Below, one piece after another: positions 1 to 10,629 of a stretch of DNA of 64,000 nucleotides (the stretch's first letter is position 1; each line of letters opens with the position of its first letter). The stretch is taken from the NCBI RefSeq assembly GCF_026210795.1, contig NC_089440.1:1302001-1366000 (forward strand), given 5' to 3'. The position numbers were made by a program, and so were the translations under genes. Under the pieces are notes generated by a model. That model searched no databases and was not told where the DNA came from. It saw only the letters and a program-made list of their open reading frames with translations. Source of the stretch: Rhizophagus irregularis. Its lineage: Eukaryota > Glomeromycota > Glomeromycetes > Glomerales > Glomeraceae.

Positions 1-130
1 TGGCAATAAGCAAAAATTTCGAAATACTTCCCTGATTCACCTCCCGAGGAACATATCCATATAATCGTAAATTTTCGTTATTTACACTCGTAATATTAAC
101 ACGTATTCGTTTCCAGTTCTCAGCGTTGTC

Positions 131-1332
131 GTGTATTCCACCACCTATAGCATATTCTCCGAAATATATATGATGTACTACATCAAAGAACTACGAAGGT
201 CAATGGTGACCCTCCAACAAAGAGTACATTTATGGAATACTTTTCGAGGAAGTGAACAGGTTCCAACAACCGAGATTCGAAAAGACCGCAACTTATTCAA
301 GATAAAGTGGTATTAAATGAGGAGGATGTTCTTTTTGCTATTGAATGTCAATATTTGTCTGGTGTTAGATGAGCTTGCAAGGCCAGAATATAGATTCTCA
401 AAACGTCAACCCGATGCTCCTGGCGTACCTGATTTCACCTGCCACTATTTCGTGGAATCATTGATATTGGTGATCGAAGTTAAGAGGAAGCATGTAATGG
501 AAAACATTTCCCGAGTTTATCAGGCGGATGAAAAAGGCAAGAACGGTGATTCAACAAATCTACAACTATATGGGGAAATAAACGTAGATACGGTATTTGA
601 TAATCACTGGTTTCTACGCCGGGAGCATACAGAGCTTTGGATCTCAAAAACTCCACTGCAGTCGGTATTCCCACCTGAACTCAAGGCATACGCTTATATA
701 ACTCGACAGGCGAATGCCGGCTCATGGAGACAATAATTCACGTTCTCTTCGGTCACACTCAAAATCGTCTTCCAGCCCCAACAGGCCTCCAGCACATCGG
801 TATATAAACAATCGTCTTTTAACACCTCTGTAGAACAGCAAAAGTTTAGCTTCTCGGACTTCAAGTTTAAGGGCATATTAGGTGAAGGACGAAATGGTAA
901 AACACTCCTATGCGTGTTTCGTGGCGTTACGATTGCTTTGAAGAGTGCGAAGCCCCACCGTATGTTCTGGAAGAGATGCAGAAGGAAGTAGAGATTTATA
1001 AGGACCTCGCTGATATTCAAGGCAAGTATTTCCCAAAGTTAGTGTGATACTGATATTACGGAGGGGGAATGAGCTTCGTTATTGGCATGAACACTGTTGG
1101 CACTTCGTTGAGCGAGCAAAAAATAAAGAAACGGCAAAAGTCAAGGGCTATTAAGGGATTAGAAGCGATCCACAAGCATGGCATCCTCCACAATGACATT
1201 CAGGAGGAAAACATCTTAATTAATGACAACGGTGACATCTACCTGATTGACTTCGGGATGGCAAGTCGGGCGGACACAAAAAAGAAGAGAAAGCTTTTCA
1301 GGGAGGAACAGTCAAATATTCTAACTTGCTAG
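131..1332 (+). pseudogene. Decayed PD-(D/E)XK nuclease plus protein kinase gene (Crinkler-type effector C-terminus)
   Basis: Seen: three frames carry pieces of one protein. The piece at 317-736 (139 codons) has a restriction-nuclease-like core: Asp39 in VPDF, then Glu54-x-Lys56 in LVIEVKRK, the PD-(D/E)XK spacing. At about 850-960 another frame reads a glycine-rich kinase loop (GEGRNGKT) and an ALKSA lysine strand, then the frame shifts near 950 and runs to a stop at about 1046. The piece at 1069-1332 carries the catalytic loop HNDIQEEN (His41, Asp43, Asn49) and DFG (residues 61-63). Known: nuclease plus kinase modules are typical C-termini of Crinkler-like proteins. Inferred: one gene broken by at least three frameshifts or stops; introns could explain some but not all of them. 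No separate Crinkler N-terminus was found upstream, so the 5' end may lie outside the window. Confidence 0.72.
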
Positions 1333-1640
1333 ATTTATTATTTCATAAATTCCTGTATTACGATCTCTTGTAATCCTAGTTTCTTAAATAAATATGATTT
1401 TATAGACTTTTCGTAAAGAACACGAGACGAATTTTCAAGTCACGTAAATGTCAGGTGGTTAGTTAGACTGTAGGATTATACATTAGACATTAGCATAGAA
1501 ACTTCGCCATGTATCCTGAACTTTTATTTTTTTTTTCGCATATACTGTGTCACGGACACAGTCCCGAGCTTTTTATTTATTTTCACGCATGTAATAATAA
1601 AATTTTTTTAATTTTTTTTCTTGGCAATTGTTATCGCGCA
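1333..1640. other. Intergenic, no gene seen
   Basis: AT-rich spacer between two gene remnants, with T tracts near 1525 and 1600. No open frame or RNA gene recognised. Confidence 0.6.
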
Positions 1641-1644
1641 CGTG

Positions 1645-2463
1645 ATTTTTTTATTTTGAATATATCCATATTTTATTAAGAGAATTAAATGCTAAACTCT
1701 TAGCTGAGATTGCAGAGCTTTGGAAGAAATTTGCTGAGATTAAGTGCGAGAATGCTGAGCTTAAGGATAAGAATACTGAGATCCCTGATCTTAGAAGGAA
1801 GTTTGCTGAGCTCGAGGCCGAGAAATCTGAGCTTAAGGCCAGGATTGCCGAGCTTCTAAAACAGGGTGTGGAAGAGAATAAGAGGCGTGATGCTGAAAAT
1901 GCCGAGCTCAAGCCAGAATCGATGAGCTAGAGAAAAATTAGACAGATATTACTAAACTTGTGTCCAAGTATGCTTGATGTTGAGATCTCTGAGCTTAAGG
2001 CCGAAGTAGTGAAACTAAGGGATGACAAAGAGGAGAACAAACTGAAAACCCAAGATGTTTCTCCTGGTTAACAATGTACCTAACTCCGTTGTAGATCAGC
2101 CCAATAATGCCAGCTCTTCACTTTGCAAAGAAGATAGGAAGATTGACGAATTTTTAGACTTAGTGCAAAAGAAAAGTGTTAGTGATGGAATAAGGCAACG
2201 CAATAAGAAACTTCAGCGTGAGTCAAGAAGTTGCTTCTGACTTATCACACAGTACAGAGATCATTAATAATCATCAAGAATCGAAATTATCACCTAGCAC
2301 AGATGATGATATCTCTGCTTCTGAGGACTACTCGTCGTGTAATATGTGTAATATGAAAATGGTTGACAGTATGGACGCTTCATCTGATGAAATATCTGGC
2401 TTGATAGAAATCAGGTCACTGAACAAATTTTGGATCCAGACCTATTTCAGTGACATCAGATGA
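1645..2463 (+). pseudogene. Decayed coiled-coil gene (AELK-type heptad protein)
   Basis: Seen: the frame 1645-1930 has no ATG but reads a long coiled coil with heptads such as AEIAELWKKFAEIKCENAEL and KSELKARIAELL. A stop at 1928-1930 ends it, and coiled coil resumes at about 1980 in another frame (EISELKAEVVKLRDD). Two more frames follow: 2055-2240 (DRKIDEFLDLVQKKSVSDG...RQRNKKLQRES) and 2218-2463, an acidic, serine-rich segment. Known: similar coiled-coil proteins with this Lys/Arg-rich middle part are common multicopy genes in Rhizophagus (from memory, not searched). Inferred: one plus-strand gene, now 5' truncated and frameshifted. Function unknown. Confidence 0.6.
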
Positions 2464-2595
2464 TGACGAGTCCACCTAAAAGAACGCAACTGAGAGTTCT
2501 GTGAGCGCGCTTTAAGTCATATGACGTTGTGATATTATTTTTTTGTGAATATCCGGAACAATTTTTTTTTCACTTGTACCAACACTGTCCAACAG

Positions 2596-4320
2596 ATGGC
2601 TGACATAACACTATTTTGTCTTGTTCAAGGAAACACAAATTCTCAAGGCTTTTTCCTTAAGTATCAACATAAATGAAGATATTGGCAACTCAAGAAAGCT
2701 ATTAAAGCGAAAAAGATATTTTGAATTTAATTTCTTCGATGCAGATAGGCTTAAGATATGGAAGGTTCAAATTCGCGCTGATAATGATAAGGAACTAAGT
2801 GAACTTACACTTCATAACAACGATCAACTCCTCGCAAGGAGTAAGATTAGTAGTTATTTCACTGACAAACAACTCGACAAGCACATTCACATCGTTTTCA
2901 AACCACTAAGCTGAAACATATTAGTCTTGAACTTGTACTTGAGGCGGGACTTTTGAATGAAGAAGGAAGTGTAGAATATCTAGGCAGAGATCGTATTTGT
3001 AAAGCAACATTACGCGAGAGTTGTCTTGGTACCAAAGATGGAAAATATTTTTCGTTTACAGAATTTATACGAATGGTAAGGAAATTAAAACCGGATGAAA
3101 CCCCTATCCCTTATGATTTTCAGAGCCTAAGAATCAATGGTATGAAGTTCGAAATAAAATCTATAAATTTGTTTCTTATAAATATGAAGATAGTCTCTTC
3201 ATTGATCATTTTCCAATTCCTTGGGATGATGTTCTTGAGAATCGCCTCCGCCAGCTACATTCGGAGAAAGGCGTCGTGGACATATTCTGGGGTCGAAGTC
3301 TTAAGGAAGATGATACAACTTGGCGTGTCTACGTGATTTTCGCGATATTTCTTACCTACGCAAAAGAACTGTGACTGTCATGGAAGATCAAATGATTCGT
3401 TTCATAACAGTAGAGGAAAGGTTTGCTAATGCTGAAATTCGACAACGAAGTCCCCACGAGTCGCAACCAACCTTGAAAAGATCCCAAAAAAATTGCAGAA
3501 GGCTTTTGATGAAGCCTTAGATAATGAACTAGGGTAATCTTTCCGCGAAATGCATTATAATCTGGTCGGCGTGAGCACCGGTTATAAGCGAACTCAAGGC
3601 AAGCTTACTGAAATCTCCGCTATCATACTATATGTTCGTCAGAAGGGCATTTTGCGCCGTGGATGTGACATATTCCCGGATGAAATTCGTGGGTATCCAG
3701 TAGACGCTGTTGAGGCTTGATTTGCAACTTCCTATGGTTATGGTGTTACTTCTTGTCAAGCTTATCAGAAAGATGTTGAGTTAGGGTCAAGTATAGGAAT
3801 AGCTGAATCTCGGGAAACGTCTGGAACCCTCAGCGCTGTTGTGCATGATAAAAACTCAAAACAGATAGGCATCCTCTCATGTGAGCATGTATGCAGGTTT
3901 AGTGAATCGAGTACTGGAATGGGTGTTATAATCCATCAGCTTTCGCATAAAGATCTAGATAATTTGATACAGTCAATTATTGATATGGCAAGTAAAGATC
4001 CAAAATTCAAGGAAATTTCAGCAAATGCGATTAATAAGATCAATAATAACAGGCAAAATTCAGCCCTAGCACGTATATATATGTATACTCCCGAATGGTA
4101 TAATGCGAGAAATAACACCGAGAAATCCATTAATTCATTGGAAAAGTTTTATGAGCTAATATGGCCAGATTTCGAAACATACGATACATATGATATTGAT
4201 CAGAATGCCTCAATTGACCTAAGCGAATATTGCGATTCGAGCTATTCTGAAACAGAGACAGAAACCGAATCCATTTCTTCCGATTCAAGTTATTTTTCCG
4301 AGTCTGACTACATTTCATGA
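2596..4320 (+). pseudogene. Decayed Crinkler: ubiquitin-like N-terminus followed by first half of a trypsin-like protease
   Basis: Seen: ATG at 2596 opens a Crinkler-like head (MADITLFCLVQG) that stops after 25 codons. The next frame (2621-2914) continues it with DADRLKIWKVQI and KHIHIVFKPL, the usual Crinkler marks. Frames at 2953-3336 and about 3134-3373 carry the middle (PWDDVLENRLRQLHSEKGVV). From about 3440 to 4320 one frame, broken by stops near 3535 and at 3718, reads YVRQKG, then SGTLSAVVHD and ILSCEHV. Known: SGTLG...HV is the usual start of trypsin-like peptidases, the His being catalytic. The tail (4180-4317) is Asp/Glu/Ser-rich. Inferred: a dead Crinkler whose effector domain was a trypsin-like peptidase. 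The serine half is not here; a matching half lies at 6.2-6.8 kb. Confidence 0.7.
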
Positions 4321-4878
4321 TGTCCGGAGCAATGATCATCAGCTCGGAAGATTTTGCTGAGCCACAAATTGTGTGACAAAAACAGGTCTATTAATTCGCA
4401 TATACATTCGAAAGATAACATACTAACCTTTATTCTTTATTTTTTTTTCCCCGAATAAATGTGAGAAAAATGTGAAAGGAAGTCTACACGCAACACAGGG
4501 CCTACTCTACAAGTTAATAGTGGCGACATAAGCATATGTTATGAAGGGCTGAGGGACTCGCAATTCCTAGATCGCCAGGCGTAAAACCATGTCTTGCAAG
4601 GTAGATCTACATGTGAAAAGATATGAAGATTCCGTTTGCATGTGCTTTCATAGAGCTCTTGGCATCATACGACAATGCTAATTACGCCTCATACCTCTTT
4701 AACTTTTTTCCCATTAAGATATAAAGCATGAAAGAACTCGTGGAAGTTCAAGCAACCTTCCGCAAAAATCATTCCCGTAAAAATAACGCAAAATAAGGTA
4801 TGTACGTATATGCTGGAAGTTATGTACGTATGGGAGCGAGTTTTTCTCACTATGGGCTCTTGTATTTAGGAAAGCAAA
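4321..4878. other. Intergenic, no gene seen
   Basis: About 560 bp of moderate GC DNA between the protease-half remnant and the next Crinkler-like head. Probably 3' and 5' flanking sequence of these remnants. No further open frame recognised. Confidence 0.5.
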
Positions 4879-5137
4879 ATGTCTTCCAGCACAGATAATG
4901 ATATTGTATGTCTTAACTTCCGCCTCCGTAATGCAGAAAATAAGAACACAATCAAGATTTCTAAGAATAAAAAAGTTTCAGATCTTGAAAATGAAGTGAG
5001 AAAAAGGTTGTGGCCAATCGATCATAATGACTTCCTCGTAAAATTATTCTGCAGAGAACCCTATGCGAACAGAAGATAGGATTTTTCCTTATTTTAACGA
5101 GACGCCTGATGATGATGATCGTATTCACATTCCCTAA
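4879..5137 (+). pseudogene. Crinkler-like N-terminal fragment with one frameshift
   Basis: Seen: ATG at 4879 (context GCAAAATGTCT) opens 66 codons beginning MSSSTDNDIVCLNFRLR and including KNKKVSDLENEVRKRLWP, which resembles the beta-grasp head of Crinkler proteins. The frame ends at 5079, but from about 5056 the adjacent frame continues with DRIFPYFNETPDDDDRIHI and stops at 5135-5137, the way Crinkler heads end in a HIHI-like strand. Inferred: a short, stand-alone head with a single +1 frameshift, or a head cut off from a lost C-terminal domain. The family call rests on motif resemblance only. Confidence 0.5.
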
Positions 5138-5298
5138 TGAGTAGTCAGAAATTTTTTTTATTCAAACTATTATGTATTGGCGATGCAATTTTTTTATGTA
5201 TTGTAGCCGGGTTCCGGCAACGTTTTTATTTCAAATATTAAAAGCGGGTCACATGACGCAATGCCTGTGCAACATAAAAACCTATATTAACACTTGCG

Positions 5299-5320
5299 TT
5301 TACGCGAGTGTTGCCAATCA
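5299..5320. repeat. Short hairpin in the spacer before the 5.4-kb gene remnant
   Basis: The sequence ACACTTGCGT...ACGCGAGTGT forms a near-perfect 10-bp stem with a very short loop, just upstream of the next gene remnant. Its role is unknown; it could be chance. Confidence 0.35.
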
Positions 5321-5397
5321 TATTGCTTAATTTTGTGCGCGTTAAATAATCTAAATCGCCCGCGTTTCCTAGTTTAGTACATATTTTTTCCTCTAAA

Positions 5398-5720
5398 ATG
5401 TCTTCTATAGAAGATAAGATTTCTCTACCTCTAATCTTAATTATGAAGGTGAGTTCCTATTTTTTCACAACCACCAACATTTACACATTTTGAGTCGCAT
5501 ATAACTTCCGATTTATAGAATACTGGTTAAGTACAAACTTTCAACAATGGTCGGTTGAATCGTTCGACATGTTCTGGATTCAGAAAAATCCAAGTCTTCA
5601 AAAAAAAAGAACAGGCCCATTTTTCGTTAGGCGACGAGTTAATCATTCTCGCTGGTGCATCTGATAAACGAGTGGCGGAGAAAGCACAGTCATTGAAGAA
5701 ATTGCTCAAGGTTAGTTGCA
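5398..5720 (+). pseudogene. Unrecognised gene remnant with a possible intron
   Basis: ATG at 5398 opens MSSIEDKISLPLILIMK, then a good donor (AAG|GTGAGT, 5449) and a possible acceptor TATAG at 5514-5518. After the acceptor, the coding-like frame (YWLSTNFQQWSVESFDMFW) is not in phase with the first exon, and a second shift near 5600 leads to ELIILAGASDKRVAEKAQ before another GTTAGT at 5711. The composition looks coding on the plus strand like its neighbours. I do not recognise the family. The two phase breaks suggest it is dead. Confidence 0.4.
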
Positions 5721-5751
5721 TATGAAGTGAACATCAGCAAAGTTACATGTC

Positions 5752-5976
5752 ACTACGCCCCTCGATGCTGTCGAGGAGGGTTTGGATGCTGTCTAAACCC
5801 GATGAGGAGGAGAAGCGCGATGGCTTCATCCATTATATGATTCTTTCGCGTGTGTACATGTTAACTAGTGAGTGTACTACGCCCCTCGATGCTGTCGAGG
5901 AGGGTTTGGATGCTGTCTTAACCCGATGGGGAGGAGAAGCGCGATGGCTTCATTCATTATGTGATTCTTTCGCGTG
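5752..5976 (+). repeat. Tandem duplication, two copies, period 124 bp
   Basis: Copies at 5752-5852 and 5876-5976 match almost base for base (starting ACTACGCCCCTCGATGC), with a few substitutions such as GATGAGGA/GATGGGGA. The second copy reads TTPLDAVEEGLDAVLTRWGG in an open frame that runs through both (5747-6025), but the first copy is read in a different phase because 124 is not a multiple of three. It sits inside the decayed gene cluster, so it is a recent duplication of coding-like DNA, not a functional repeat domain. Confidence 0.85.
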
Positions 5977-6188
5977 TACACTTCTATTGTTCAATATCAG
6001 AAAACAAATATTTTTTCATCAATAATTCTCTATGCTTTAACTTTTTTACCATTTTTATTGGAATTATAAAACGTCAGAAATAAGTAATATCATTTGGGGT
6101 AGTAGTGTGATAAAGTCCACGCTCATCCAACCAATTATACATTGTATGTATGTGACTCCTTAGTTTTCATACCTGTTATGTGCGTGGT

Positions 6189-6827
6189 ATACGAAGAAAC
6201 TTCTTCTCCAGAGTCCAGAGTACATAAGAAGAACTTTGGCATTGATGCTGCATTTTGTATTTTCGAAAACTCCAATCGTACATTACACCCAAACAGATTT
6301 ACAATTTCCTAAGAGTACTTTTAAAGGGAAAATCTTCCCGGAAATACTCGTCTAAATGGCTTTTATACATACGAAGAGTTTAAAAATGTTGATGATGAAT
6401 TTGGTGTCTTTAAAGTAGGAAGAGCTACAGGCGGAAAATTGCTTCCTATTGACTCTGCTATTTCAATTGATCTAACAAACGAAAGCATAAATTTGCAGAA
6501 GCGCAAGAAGAACAAGGCCAAATTCCTCCCCATAATAACAACGATTACAAAGAAATATTCATCGGATACATGAAGTCACCATTGATCCAAGAAATCGATA
6601 AAAAGCGTCAGAAATGTTATCCTACTGTATGGTTTGATCGACAATTGGTATTTAAATTCAATTATGGAGACTTTGAGCCTGGAGACTCGGGAACAAGCGT
6701 TGTGGGCAAAAACGGAAAAGCTCTTGGTATCCTTCATGTGGCATGAGTAACAGAAAATTTCAGATACGCCATTGCCTTTCCTTACTTTGCTGTTTTTGAG
6801 GCACTGGATGTAGTGGAATTTATGTAA
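6189..6827 (+). pseudogene. Second half of a decayed trypsin-like protease (GDSG serine motif)
   Basis: Seen: frames switch several times across 6189-6827. Recognisable pieces are FGIDAAFCIFENSNRTLHP (about 6237), GRATGGKLLPIDSAISIDLT (about 6420) and, in the last frame, FEPGDSGTSVVGKNGKALG. The serine codon of GDSG is 6687-6689. A TGA at 6744 interrupts the final strand before the end (YFAVFEALDVVEF, stop at 6825). Known: GDSG with a following hydrophobic strand is the catalytic serine motif of trypsin-fold peptidases. Inferred: it is the C-terminal counterpart of the His half at 3.5-4.3 kb, either the same gene split by insertion of other sequence or the end of a second copy. Confidence 0.65.
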
Positions 6828-7440
6828 TAAAATGAAATTTGTTTGCTCACATCTTGGTTTAAATTTTTTAACTCGTGTATGCTTTCATGTTACATTGTAC
6901 ACTATACTAATAAAAAAATTATACACGTTACTGTCGTTACTTTATTGCCAAAATTTTTACCGTCACACACGTGGTTTATAAGATCGGCCGAGTTATATCA
7001 AAGATCTTTGGAGTGATAACCCAATTATATATCTGAGAACTTAAACTTTTTTTGAATGGATATGAGAAAAAAGAGGGCAATTATAAATGAGACTTGAGGA
7101 TATACTGTTTGCTAATCCTGAAGTTATTTTAGCATTTACAGATATGAAAAAAAATAATAGATAAGTTCAACAGTGCTTTCATAATGCTAAATTTTGCTAA
7201 AATTTTAAAACGCTATCCTATATTAAAAAACAGATTAACTCTGCTTTTGTTCTTCTAAACTGCCGCCATAATTAATAGGAAGGAGGAAGTGTAGATCCTT
7301 CTATGGCAACTTTTGAAGATGATCCGTTACAAGAGACTGTAGAACTCGTCCTACTTAACCTGCTCGAATGGCACAGTATCCGTTTGACGATTAGTATAAA
7401 ATTATTTTTTTGCCACTGCGCGTGAATACAAAATCTTCCG
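6828..7440. other. Intergenic with one short coding-like trace
   Basis: Mostly AT-rich. At about 7281-7400 one plus frame reads MATFEDDPLQETVELVLLN, with coding-like composition and GC content like the gene remnants upstream. It is too short to name. After about 7440 the base composition falls sharply to the AT-rich island. Confidence 0.35.
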
Positions 7441-9620
7441 CAGTTACGTCACATGTGTCAAATTTTGGAATATCGTTGGGAAGAATAAATCATGTGACAC
7501 GATGCAATTTCCGAGACTGACAATTACAGATAAAAAAAAAAATCACATTACTACTTTTATATGGTCAAAATTCGAATTGAGATTGATGTTTGGAAAGAAA
7601 TCAACGTATAATTCAAAAAAATATGTAAGGGGACATTTATTAATACTGTCTCTGTTTAAGTAATATTTTGAAAACTGTGATTCATTTTCATTGATAAATT
7701 ATTCTATACTTTTTTAACTGCAATGTATTTATAAATTTATTGGAATTATTATATATATAAAAATATCCAATAGGATTTAAAATTTAAACGCATCTATGAT
7801 TAAACGCATCCTTATGATATTCCTTTTTGCAAAAATACATATATATAATGTAAGATTTCAAGGTTTATTTATAAGTAAAATATAAACTGTATTTATTCAA
7901 AAAAATCAGCATTTTTATTATATAAAAAAAAAGTATATTCAAACACAAATTTTAAATTTATAGAAATACTATGCTACAAACTACTCTAATATTATTAATA
8001 TTATTAATTTATAAACTACTTATCATTTAATCTCAATTGAATTCCACAAATAATATTTTAATGTTTATATAATATTAATTTTAACTATATATATTTTCGA
8101 ATATAATATGTATAATATGTATTATTATTTATTTTATTTATTAAAATTAATAAAGAATAAGTAAATTACTTATTATTTTTTATACCTATATATTATACCA
8201 TTTTTTAAACTGTTTTGCAGGCAAATTTACTAGAATAATTGGTATTAAATAAATCCCTTAATTTTAGCCAGATCATCATAAAATTTTGCAGATATATTAA
8301 TCTAGTACATTTTGGCTATAGAAATTATAGTTATTAATTTTACTAATTATTAAAATTAAAGTACAAATAAATATGTAAATTAGCATTTCAGAATTTTTAT
8401 TTTTTGTTAAATTTTATTTATTTTTTATTTATTTATTTTTCCTATATATTTAACATATATTTAACCTTATTTTTTATGATGGAAGCTTTATAAGAGCATG
8501 AATATAATTTGTATATTGCTAAATTTTTACAAAATATTTTATTAACAAATAATATTAATAAAGCAAGAAAACATTAAAAGTAAAAGTAAAGGTAGAGGTA
8601 TAGGTAAAAATAGAAATAATAATAAAAAAAAAGTTATAGTTATAGTCTTATAGTAGTAATAAATAAATTATATAACTTCTTTCCACTTATTTTTAATAAA
8701 TTTTAATATTCTAAATCTTTATATAAATTTACAATAACTTTACCTAAAGAAATTATTTTATCATTATTCTATTCAATATTTTGTTTTTTTTTCTTTTAAA
8801 TAAATAAAAACTATTGTTAAAAATACAAATACATATGCTTATATAAAAAAAATAAAAGAAAAACATAAATAAAAAAATTTAACAATCAAAGAATTTTGGA
8901 GATTAATTTATTTTAGTATTTTTAAATTTAATATTGTATTGAAGATTTTTGGAATAGAAATAGCAAATATTCTAAATATAAAATTACAACTTTATAATAT
9001 TATTTTATTTTAAACAGATACTTTAATAACAGATTTTATTTATTATTTTATTTTATTATTAATTATTTATTTTAATTTAAATTAATATTATTTAGAATAT
9101 TTCATATACAGTTAGACTAAAGTTCTGCTTACTTATTATTAAATAAGCTACCTTAGACCTAAAGTAAAAATCATATATAAAATTTTTTACAGATTCTACT
9201 ATAAAGAAAATTTTATATTATATTATTATGATTTTTGCTAATTAACCAATAGAATTTAAGAAAAAAGTAAGGTAAAATCAAGTGAAATTCTATATAATTA
9301 CACTTCATATAGTCATATCATATAAAATTCTTCTATATAATTATACTTTTGGAAAATACTAATATATATAATTATTATATAAAAAATCTTTATATAATCA
9401 CATCATAGTAAAAGCCTCTATATAGTCACCGATTTTTGTAAAATTAATTAGATAATTAACTATATAGAGTCTGACTATATATCTCAGATTATACAGTTAT
9501 ATCCACTTTTTGGTATTTTAAATTGGATCCTTTGATAATATAATAAATTTAAGTAGTTTCTAAATCAATTGGTATTTCTTTATTAAATATTTTATTAATG
9601 AAATAATAATAAGATTTATA

Positions 9621-9847
9621 TTATACATGTAGCCGAAACCTTTATGAAGCTGGACAGGGTTTCGAACTTTCAGTAATTTAATTATAATAAGTTATTAAAA
9701 ACTATCCAGAAATCCATCTAAAACTCTAAAGACTTTATATTATAGTTTTGGCTGGATGTAGAGATTAATTTTTATCATTTTTTAACTTAATTTTGATTTA
9801 AAGATGTGGCTAAAAATCATGTAAAAAGGTTTCGGTTACAAGCATAA
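9621..9847. mobile_element. Short inverted-repeat element (MITE-like), about 227 bp
   Basis: Left end 9621-9643 (core TGTAGCCGAAACCTTT) and right end 9825-9847 (core AAAGGTTTCGGTTACA) are inverted copies matching at 20 of 23 positions. The interior has no open frame. No clear target-site duplication was seen, so the superfamily is open. Confidence 0.7.
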
Positions 9848-10180
9848 TTTATATGCTACCCAAATTATTTTGAAATACTATGATTCATTTAGTTTATATG
9901 TAATTTATTATATAAAGTACTAAAATAATTTGGAATACCATAATTGAATTTAGAATTTTATTTATAATTATAGCAATCCAAAATAATTTAATTTCTGATA
10001 AAAGTGTTTATATAGTTAAAAATAACAAACTTATATATATATTGCACTATATCTTATCATCACACTCTATCTTACTTTTTCATATTTGAACATTTTCTTT
10101 GATAATGTTCCAGTTTTTTGCATATCAAATATCTTTATTATGACCTTAATATTACTCCACTATTATTAGTTTCTTATATA

Positions 10181-10386
10181 CAGTCAGTGTTAATTTTTTG
10201 ATAAAAGTGCGACAAAGTGGTATGGCTATACTACTATAATAGGTACTGTAATACATATGCGTCCAATCACATAAGAATATTTCAAAATTTTTTGTGTGCA
10301 TGTCACACATCCTTTCTAAAAAAGGTGTGCGTAAAATTCTGATCATGTGCGCTGCGCACATGTCGCACAGTAAAAAATAAACACTG
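10181..10386. mobile_element. Short inverted-repeat element with TA flanks (Tc1/mariner-like MITE), about 206 bp
   Basis: The left end starts CAGTCAGTGTTAATTTTTTG and runs to GTGCGAC. The right end, read inverted, starts CAGTGTTTATTTTTTACTG and also runs to GTGCGAC. Both sides are flanked by TATA, consistent with TA insertion. Inside lies a perfect 19-nt palindrome, CATGTGCGCTGCGCACATG (10344-10362). The superfamily call rests on the CAGT end and TA flank only. An open frame across it on the minus strand is not a gene. Confidence 0.68.
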
Positions 10387-10629
10387 TATACAGTATTAAC
10401 ATAATTTAAAGTTTCATGCATTATCTTTTTTCTTTTTACTACTTCAATATTACTCTTTATTCTTTTTTTACAAGAAGCTTTCTAAATTTTAGTAACATAA
10501 GAATCTGCTGTTTATACATTAATTAGTTGTTATTATAAAAGAAGTATATTATTATGATTTTTGTTATATTCAATATTTTTTACTTTTATATTATTTTTTA
10601 AATTAATTACATTTTGACTTTTTTATTTA

